From NCBI RefSeq assembly GCF_001949145.1, contig NW_019091380.1, forward strand, positions 311,084-375,083: DNA of 64,000 nucleotides. Reading direction: 5' to 3'. The notes beneath the pieces are model-generated. The model saw nothing but the letters and a program-made list of their open reading frames with translations. It was not told the DNA's origin and did not search any database. Positions within the stretch are counted from its first letter, which is position 1; the number at the start of each line of letters is the position of its first letter. This DNA comes from Acanthaster planci. Lineage: Eukaryota > Echinodermata > Asteroidea > Valvatida > Acanthasteridae. A program made the position numbers and the translations under genes. Shown here piece after piece: positions 56,061-64,000 of this stretch.

Positions 56061-59000
56061 ACAATGAAACTCAGCAAATGGAAAATTTCTGACTGCAATT
56101 TGAGCTTATTTCAGCCACACATTTTAAGCAAATAATTGTACCAGTACCGGTCACAACAGACCTCTGTCAAGTTTATGCACGTTAAATAAGGTCACACATT
56201 TAAAGATAAAGTTGCGTCAGCGTCTAAAAAGCAGTTTGACTACCGTATAAACCCTTCAAGAGTTTGCATCTCATATACTGTGGCAGTACATTTTTCTTAC
56301 CACCGGCTCAGCCTTTCGTAGTTCATTTCAGTTATGTCTTACAGTCTTTCTGATGTCAGATTTGTGAATATCGGACATACTGAGACGAGTCAGCCAAATG
56401 TATAGTTTTCCTCTGAGGTACTCAATGCAAGCAGGCGGACAAATGACAACAAAAACCCAAACTCTACACCTGACGTTGATAATGAATGCCTTTACATGCA
56501 TGCAACGTTTCAGAAAGATTAGGAGTGAGATAGCCATGTTCTTGGGGGCAGACTCCACCCCGCCACCCCCGGCTGCAAGATGGTTAAAAACAAGCCCAGT
56601 TCTTTTGGGGTTAATGTAGGCACAATGAAGGCTCTTCCTTACATTTACAAATGTACCAAAAGGTGGGGGGGGGGGAGAAAGAACGAGGTGAGCGGATATC
56701 GAGGTGTTTGGCCCTACTGCACTCATGCAGCAATCGCTCCGCATCATTAATGATTCAAATTTACAATTCAGAGCCGATCCACTCCAAGAAATCAGCTTCC
56801 TGGAAACAAAAAAAAGAAGAAAGAAACACACAAATCCACAATGCCTGAATAATTTTTCCCTGCGAGAGAGCAGAAAGGCAGAGACGGAATGCGAGCAAAC
56901 AGCGACACGTGAGCAATCTGTCAAGGCATGTCAAGAGCGCGTGCCACTGTCCGCTCCGGACGGCACGTCAAGCGGCTCTCTGGCACAAAATCAATTCCGG
57001 TAGGAGATGGGAGGGAAAGGAAGGCGGGTCAGGAGGAGGTATAACGACAAAAGTCGGCAAGAAATATGCACTCAGGGATGGAAAGAGAAAGACGGAAACG
57101 ATGAATAAATCGCATTGCTCTTACTGTGGAAATAGCACCATTCACACTGTCCACCTTTGCGTTTAAGGAGAATCTTGACTAACTTGGGAAAACATACTCA
57201 AACTTCTGGTTCACCTTTGAAAATCTATTATTTTTATTTTGGGGGGGTTTGACCTTTTTCAATCCACTGTTGTGATGTCTCATCATAACATTTGGGGTTC
57301 AAATCTCTCCAATGTATTAATGAGCTGTACATGTAGGAAATCTTGTGAAACACTAGACAGAACTCAATTGGTATTATTGAAACCACATAGAGGAATGAAT
57401 TTGAGAGACTTTTTTCCAAGCACTGGGAACTCTTTGTGCTCAATGGCAATGCACATGCTTGGGGAAATTTGCACTGGCAATGGCTCTAGCAAGAAAGATG
57501 AGAGAATGCAGCAAACGCCAAATTTTGTCAAGAATGACATCTACATCTCCAGAGTCACGGTCCATTTCCTTCGAAAGAAAAGAAGGAGAAAGTGCGCCCA
57601 GAAGTACATGTGCAGTAGGAGACAAGGGAGGACAGTTTCAAGAATAAATAAATTGGTTCGACATCTTTTTAAAAACGTAAACATGCATTTAAATGTCAGC
57701 TTAGAGAGCATGTTGGGCCAAGTGCCACAGTCTGACGTCTGCACAACCTTTTGCATTTACACAAATCAAAATATTTGTGTAGATAGAAGAAATTCTTGTT
57801 GATGCTTTGCGGGAGAGAAATGATTTAACACCCTCTCCCCCCCCACACTGGCGAGGGTGTTGATGGATAGCTGTCGTGAGGCGTCTGTTCGCTCCAGCCC
57901 TGGTAAGACATCATAATAGAGGCTAGAAGGTTAACGATGATGCATTCCCTATAGGCAAACAGACTGCCACTACTCTTAAAGTGCTACCATTCACGTAAAT
58001 GACGCAACCCGGCAACAAAACCAATTGGAGATTTCACCGTTCTCCCCTCTCCTATCGCCACTAGCATGTATTTCCGTGGAGCCAACAGGATGGGTATATC
58101 CCATAATTCCTTTCACGTTGGGACTGCTCGCTGAGTGCCCGCCTCTAATGACACCAATTAGGGTGGATCTCCTTACCTAACGACACAATCCCTTATTATC
58201 CGAGCTCGCAAATTCTATTCCCCGGGTCCTCCACTCCAGAGGGAACGGACCAGTTTGCTAAATCCCGGCGAATTGGGTTACCCGCTGACGGGTGCTTAAG
58301 CTTCACGCTCACATCTCCCCAAGTGGTCGTTAGTCTGAATGCACAAGTGTCATGCCCACACTGTAGAGCATGCCTGTTTAAAAAAAAATTCTTCTGAGCA
58401 TTGCAGGCTGGCCTGGCCATTACTAATGAAGGAGTGGAGGGCAAGGAATGGGGGGGGGGTTAGCCGAGCCCGCGGCTCACACAGGTCTCCTGCAACACGC
58501 TATTCATCAGAATGGGGAGAAGCAATCATCTGTCGGCAGCGACTGCAGCTGAAGCTTTAATATGCAATCGCACGCCTGTCCACTTCGCCAGGAAAAGCCT
58601 AGTGCCCATTTATGAAATAAATCCATCAAATGTTTAAAGTAATTAAAAGCCCAGTTCTTCATATTTCTCTCTGCCTAAACCACCCCCACTCCTTCCCTGG
58701 TACGGTAAACAACTACTTATATGAAACTGATATACAGTCTTATATATGAAGGAGGACAGAGCGCTGGGTCCAGGGAGCAAATTGACTTGAGGGTGTTTGC
58801 TCTAATCATCAGCACACTTGGGGATATATTTACAGCTGCAGACGCCCCCCCCCCCACGCTCAGACAACATTTAGTGAATTTATTACATTGTCTTGGCGCA
58901 GTGACATTCAACACTGTATGACGTTAAAGTTATCCCCTCCCAAGCGGGTAGACGAACACAGGAAGTTAGAGAGGACTAACAAGCCTGGAGGGAGGGGTAC

Positions 59001-60362
59001 ACAATAAAATATATTAAAAAAAATTTTTTTTAAAGCAGGTCAGAAAAGACAGCAGGAATAAAGGGAAATCAAAGTGGTTTGAGGGAATGGAATCGGGAAC
59101 AAATAAAAGAGGCTGAATCAACAGAGGAACAGAAGCAGACAAGTTTGGAATGTTCATGTAAAAAAAGGCTACATGTATCAATGGGTGCCTATACATGTAC
59201 TTCAAGTTTTAAAGTATCACCCACTGAATCTTTACTAATGCAGCTTATATGTAGAATTTCTGCTCATGTCACATTCATATTTTTGCCCACCATGAAAGGA
59301 TGGCAGGCCGTCGGGACAAAAACAAAAGAACACTTCACTGAGCATTATGCATCTCATTCAGTTTTACACATGGGAAAAAAAACTTGTTCCCGGAGTAGCT
59401 TACGACTTGAGAGGTGATCAAAGCATAAGAGAAGCTTTCTGCTTGCATTACAGGTGCACAATTAAAAATTTTCATTTTCCAAGTTTTGTGAGACGTACAG
59501 TCTGAGAGATTCACAATATGAGCTCAGAGCGACAGTTGTTTGAGCTTGGGCAAAGCTGCAAAAACACGTACACGTAAATTGCCTAATACAAGGAAAAGTT
59601 CACACGGACACGCAAAACTTTCACAACTGCAAAAAAGCCCCCCAGTCTGCTATTCAAGCGACTTTCCTTTCGCATACACATATACGTAAGTAAATCAAAC
59701 ACAGCTTCAAGGGTGGACATATGTAGGCAAGTTTACACCGTCCCGCCGCACGTACGCTTTATGTACATGTACGCAGGGTAAATTGACAAAGTCGAGGAAA
59801 GGGAGAGACTGTGCATTGTTGATGTTGATTGTCCCATCACACAGACAGGTGGCTGGGGCCAATCAATAGCCGGTGTAGCTATATCCACAGGTGATGCCGA
59901 TGCGGGGCAATCTCCCCACTCCTGCTGGCGAGATTTCACCCGAACCAATATGCAGCATTTTGGCACACAAAGAACTGCCAATGATCTTATGACAGAGAGG
60001 ATACACTTGAAGTAATCATATACCAGCAAATTCAGCTGCTTGCAGATGGCAGGAATATATTTTCTTTGTGGGAAAAAAAAAATTTTCGGGCCATGTATTA
60101 AACATAAATGACAGAATTTTGTTTTTCATAAAAAAGTCTTCTCCATGTACGTTGAAACCTTACTAATGAGCCTGAGGGAACCAGTTGGCATGGAAATTAA
60201 GCACAGTTTTAATGCAGAGATGAGAAATACTGTAAGTACAAGCATAAAGCCTGTTGAATTACTTTTAACATTTGCAAGAAAACACTCAGAACTGCCAAGA
60301 GCTCTTACACACAACTTATTAAGTGTCTAAGCGATGCATTTTTTTTTCAAACCGCTACAGCT

Positions 60363-60600
60363 GAAAATGCAAATTTGTGTTTGAATTAACCTTATTTTTA
60401 AATCCTATTTTCAATTCTTGTTTTGCTATTTTAAAACATACATGTATATCCTATAGAGTTCTTTTTTTTTTGTTTCATTATATTAATGCCAACTTCTACA
60501 TTACAAAACCGGTAATGCTGTTTTAGGGAGAAAACCTCAATGTTGCATTGATTTGTGCACAAAAAAAACCTGAAGTTTACAAATTTTGTCATTTTTCTTT
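60363..60600 (+). repeat. Dispersed repeat family, copy 3
   Basis: Shares AATTAACCTTATTTTTAAAT with copy 1 and the CTCAATGTTGCATTGATTTG block with copies 1 and 2; same orientation. Confidence 0.5.
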
Positions 60601-61848
60601 CTTTGGTCATATATCACTGTACATATACATGTAATGTCCTTTTTTACAATATCATTATAGGAAAACTCATCACTTTCATGTATGATGAACACAAGGACGG
60701 AACTACTTGGTTGCGATGTACAAGAGGATGACGCGCATGGTTCAGTGAAAACATTTCCTCTTGATGGTCTCAAGATGGGCCACTTGCTCCCTTATTACTG
60801 TTGATTAAACCTGTGGAGGTTGGAGGTGGGAGGAGATGGAGAGGAATTTACGAAGGGTTCAAAATGTAGGGTTTCACACACAGCCAACAAGGTACATCTA
60901 CCGGGTATGAATCTCTCCAAAGTGGCTGATGATGATGATGGGAATCTTGCACTTTTTTTCTTTAAGTGCAAAATCGCACACCTTAGCCAAGCATGGATAA
61001 TTAAATCTCTCTCTGAAAAAATCCAGAATTTTTAAGCCAAAAATCCAGACAAATCACACCCCTGAACTTGACGTGCCAGTACACGTACAAATTGGTGTTA
61101 AAAACTCAGCTATTTGATTGATCAAAACAGTGATCAAAAGGGAACTGATCAATCAATAATGATAAACTTACACACTTCCTACACGTAAAGCTGAATCCAA
61201 CCCCACTGAGAAAAGCCAACTGAACCATCTGAATGCACTCTACTCATAATGCCGTGCCCTACACGCACCACAGCACGCCAGCCAATTGCCACCAGACGGA
61301 ATAGCCAAGCAAGATGTGGTCCCTACGGATCTCCTCAAGCTATGCGACTCATTGCCTCTTTGCTCTTGCCTCGCCAACCACGCAACCCTGAGGGGACAGC
61401 GGGACAGGACAATCAATGGCATCCTCATGCTACGAAAATGACAGGATGCAGCAAGTTGCGGGGCCGGGGGGGGCTTATTGGTCCAATAGTTTGTCATCCG
61501 TGATGTCCTTTTGGTTCTGCCACTCTCCTTTTCTTTCTCCGATCACATTCTCATTTCTGTCTCTCAATTCTCCATTAGAAAAAAAAAAAAAGAATGAAAT
61601 TTTTTAATCCATGAAGAATGCGTCTCCCTCAAGACTTGACAGGAACAATAAACAACACATCTGTAAACATTCTCATCAAGGACATGCACTCTTTTATAAA
61701 GGAAAGTGCAGAGAACTGTACTGGTATAAATTCACTCAAAGTTTTATGTACGTTGCCGTGTTTGGGAATTTTTGTTCTGTCCTTTTCAAGAATTTTCTTG
61801 GAATTCTACTAAATGAACAAGACTCAGCAAATTACCCCCAAAAAATGG

Positions 61849-62009
61849 TTAACCCCTTTGCGCCGGGATGTGGATAGAGCCGGCGTAAAAATTGAGATCC
61901 TCAGCACGCTTTTNNNNNNNNNNNNNNNNNNNNNNNNNNNNNNNNNNNNNNNNNNNNNNNNNNNNNNNNNNNNNNNNNNNNNNNNNNNNNNNNNNNNNNA
62001 AGGGGTTAA
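61849..62009. mobile_element. piggyBac-like MITE ends around a sequencing gap
   Basis: The left end reads TTAACCCCTTTGCGCCG and the right end AAGGGGTTAA, an inverted pair with TTAA at both outer edges. TTAA target sites followed by CCC are typical of piggyBac-type elements. The interior is mostly the run of N, so true length and content are unknown. Confidence 0.5.
61914..61999. other. Assembly gap (86 N)
   Basis: Run of undetermined bases. It sits within an inverted-repeat element, which could explain the failure to assemble or sequence through it. Confidence 0.99.
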
Positions 62010-62176
62010 GTGAACACAATGTACCGGTATATCTCCAGTACATGTATACAGCATACATCAGAGAAAATAACACATATGGAGAAGGCATAGGGTAACAATC
62101 AACACAAATACTGCATATAAGTGCATACTGTGTCTATAGCTATATTATGATGTGGCTCTACTGTCACTACTGGTCA

Positions 62177-62343
62177 TGGACAAAATTGTTGGGACACCTG
62201 TCAATAGCCATATCCTTTCCAGGTCCCCTACTCCCCCCCGGTCCATGTTGTCATCTGGAGCTGGAGCGCAGACCACGCAGCGAGACCCCGCACTGAGAGG
62301 GGGCCTGGGGGTGGGGTGACCGACGAGATTTGGTGAGGATTGT
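62177..62343 (+). repeat. Direct repeat pair, copy 1
   Basis: Starts TGGACAAAATTGTTGGGAC and ends with GAGGATTGT. It is matched by 63093-63263 in the same orientation, with scattered substitutions and small indels. The reverse complement of the start (GTCCCAACAATTTTGTCCA) is in the style of Tc1/mariner ends. Confidence 0.85.
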
Positions 62344-63092
62344 CTGAATTGGTTCAAAGGTGTGTATGCACATATACTATGTCATTTTGCATGTGCTTTC
62401 TAGCGTTGTTCTTAGAAAACCATCAAATGGCGGCTGGCGCTTGAAGGGAAGGTATATTTTGGACAAATTGTACATGTGCAAGTGAAATAAAAAGGAAGAA
62501 AAATATTAATTTTGTATTATGCATGTCTGATCACAACTATGTGGTAGGAGTAAGTTCGTCGTATACATTTTGTCCCATAACTGTCCAAAATTGATGCATT
62601 TTTTAATTTGAAAGGCCCATTCTGGTACAGAAATAACTTACAATCCTGTGGGATTTTTCTCATTTCGTAATTCCGATATTGGCTTGAAAAAAATGCAACG
62701 ATGATTCATCAAAAGCCCCAAAAGAAAGTTGGAGACTCAAATTCTTTACTGATGTGTTGTGACGCACCGTTGTTACTGTGCCATGTATACATGTACATCA
62801 TGAGCGCCGCGTTTTTGAGGGCATGTTTAACGGTACATGCTCTGGTCGGTGAAGGTGAAGAAATACAATCATTACAATCTTGTCTTTGAGCAGCATAGAT
62901 AATTCACAAATATTTCTATGCACTATTGGCTAAATATCCCTAATACGTCAGCTTGCTGCCATTGTTAGTTAACAAAGGTGAAATCTGGAGTCCTTTATTC
63001 TATTGTCCTATTGACCGTATCCAAGGACAGAACGTCAGCAGGACCTTTCCCCATACAAATAATACCAGTAGGCACGTATGTAAAACTCAGAC

Positions 63093-63263
63093 TGGACAAA
63101 ATTGTTGGGACGCACGTCAATAGCCATACTCTTTCTAGGTCTCCCACTCCCTCTCCCCCGTCAATGTTGTCATCTGGAGCTGGAGAACAGATCGCACTAG
63201 TGAGACCCAACATTGAGAGGGAGCCTGGGGGTGGGGTGCCCATCAAGATTTGACCAGGATTGT
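63093..63263 (+). repeat. Direct repeat pair, copy 2
   Basis: Second copy of the repeat at 62177-62343, sharing TGTTGTCATCTGGAGCTGGA and GCCTGGGGGTGGGGTG. The two copies are about 750 bp apart. Confidence 0.85.
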
Positions 63264-64000
63264 AGCTACATGTACTGTCCGTGTACACGGGAAACAAACT
63301 CAAGTCTCTACCGTGACAATCTGCTCGACACACTGCTTACCCCATGTACGTGTGTGCCAATCGTGAATAAACCTGGCAACTGCGCTACAAATTGGAATAC
63401 AAATAAGCCGGGGCACAGAGACGATTTGCGCAGTGCTCACTAAATAAGTAGGTCGGGAGGGGGGGTTGAGTCCTGTCCACACCCACTGTACAGGTAGCTT
63501 GTGAAATTTTTCCACGATGTCTCTGAAACCAGCTGTCCTGAAATTCCTTGGACTGTGAACACATGCCCTCTTAAAACCAACAAATCTCCTCTGAATGGTG
63601 GGGACTGGCACAGTTTTTCACACCAATTGTTAGCAGTACTTGCACTTTATTTTTACAAGACATTCAGGAGAGCTCATTTCATCTTTTCGTTTTCCTGATA
63701 GGGATCTATTTACAGGTCCAACTGAGCTGTCACCTGAGCTTGAGCTCCCAGAAAGGCCATCAATCATTCACTGTCACAACGAATACATCTGGCCTTTGGT
63801 CAGTGCACTGCTGCCACTATTTACAGTGGACATTTTATGTCGGCAATATCTCATGGCCTGCTCTTAAACGCACATGTCCGCAATGGGCAAAATTTAGCAC
63901 CAAAGATGAAAAGTTTATGTTCATTTTGAAGCTCTGTTTGCAAAACAAATTCTTTTTAATTTCATATCAGTCTGCATTTAAACAGAGGATTCCTTTTTAG

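Larger units (their letters stand above)
54015..64000. other. Upstream region / 5' intron without recognised exon
   Basis: The N-terminal exons of PDE2A should lie upstream of 54014, but nothing here matched them convincingly. The region holds two copies of the dispersed repeat, a Tc1-like end pair (55866-56060), a piggyBac-like end pair around the sequencing gap, and a direct repeat pair (62177 and 63093). Confidence 0.4.

Noticed and set aside
57239-57802. 187-codon open frame on the plus strand
   Set aside because: No recognisable domain, biased towards neither coding composition nor conserved motifs, starts in a T/G tract; treated as a chance frame.
58560-58660. Possible conserved non-coding element with AT-rich homeodomain-type words
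   Set aside because: Only an impression from sequence texture; without cross-species alignment there is no support.
60160-60230. Candidate upstream PDE2A exon on the minus strand (KLCLISMPTGSLRLI) with plausible acceptor and GTAAGG donor
   Set aside because: It resembles the VLVMPL strand only weakly and ends in phase 1, which does not join the phase-0 exon at 54014; joining gives a stop.
61171-61204. 34-nt segment on the minus strand with good splice sites at both ends
   Set aside because: Too short to judge, no convincing protein match, and the phase cannot be linked to any neighbour.

Overview
This is animal nuclear DNA. It carries most of one large, intron-rich gene on the minus strand: a cGMP-stimulated cyclic nucleotide phosphodiesterase of the PDE2A type. 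I could place 23 constant coding exons, one large extra exon and two alternative last exons by eye, from splice signals, reading phase and resemblance to vertebrate PDE2A recalled from memory. Together they run from 54014 down to 621. All junctions keep frame, and joining them gives 815 codons with the distal last exon or 749 with the proximal one. The large extra exon adds 342 codons. The first roughly 170 codons of the family protein were not found, so the promoter and 5' exons are either beyond position 64000 or unrecognised in 54015-64000.

The organism is probably a marine invertebrate, perhaps a deuterostome such as an echinoderm, hemichordate or cephalochordate. The reasons are the strong similarity to vertebrate PDE2A, kilobase-scale introns, abundant copies of the palindrome TACATGTA, many poly-G/poly-C tracts and a high density of small inverted-repeat elements. 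This placement is an inference, not an identification.

Layout in transcription order (high to low coordinates): the end of the N-terminal domain (54014-44576), GAF-A (44576-31322), the linker helix LH1 (31322-29927, resuming at 23417), GAF-B (23417-12818), the second linker (12895-11706), and the HD-type catalytic domain (11831-6506). Two alternative terminal exons lie at 2487-2364 and 942-621. GAF-A is the dimerisation GAF, GAF-B is the cGMP-binding regulatory GAF, and the catalytic domain hydrolyses cAMP and cGMP.

Two features stand out. One is a symmetric phase-1 exon of 1026 nt (29839-28814) that would place a 342-residue, apparently disordered insert exactly in the LH1 helix between the GAF domains. 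It contains two PKA/PKG-type phosphorylation motifs. The other is a pair of homologous last exons that give two different C-termini. The introns and 5' flank hold several small mobile-element candidates (hAT-like, piggyBac-like, Tc1-like and other foldbacks), a six-copy 19-bp tandem repeat, a dispersed repeat family and recurrent T-tract/G-tract composites. I found no second gene, no RNA gene and no CRISPR array.
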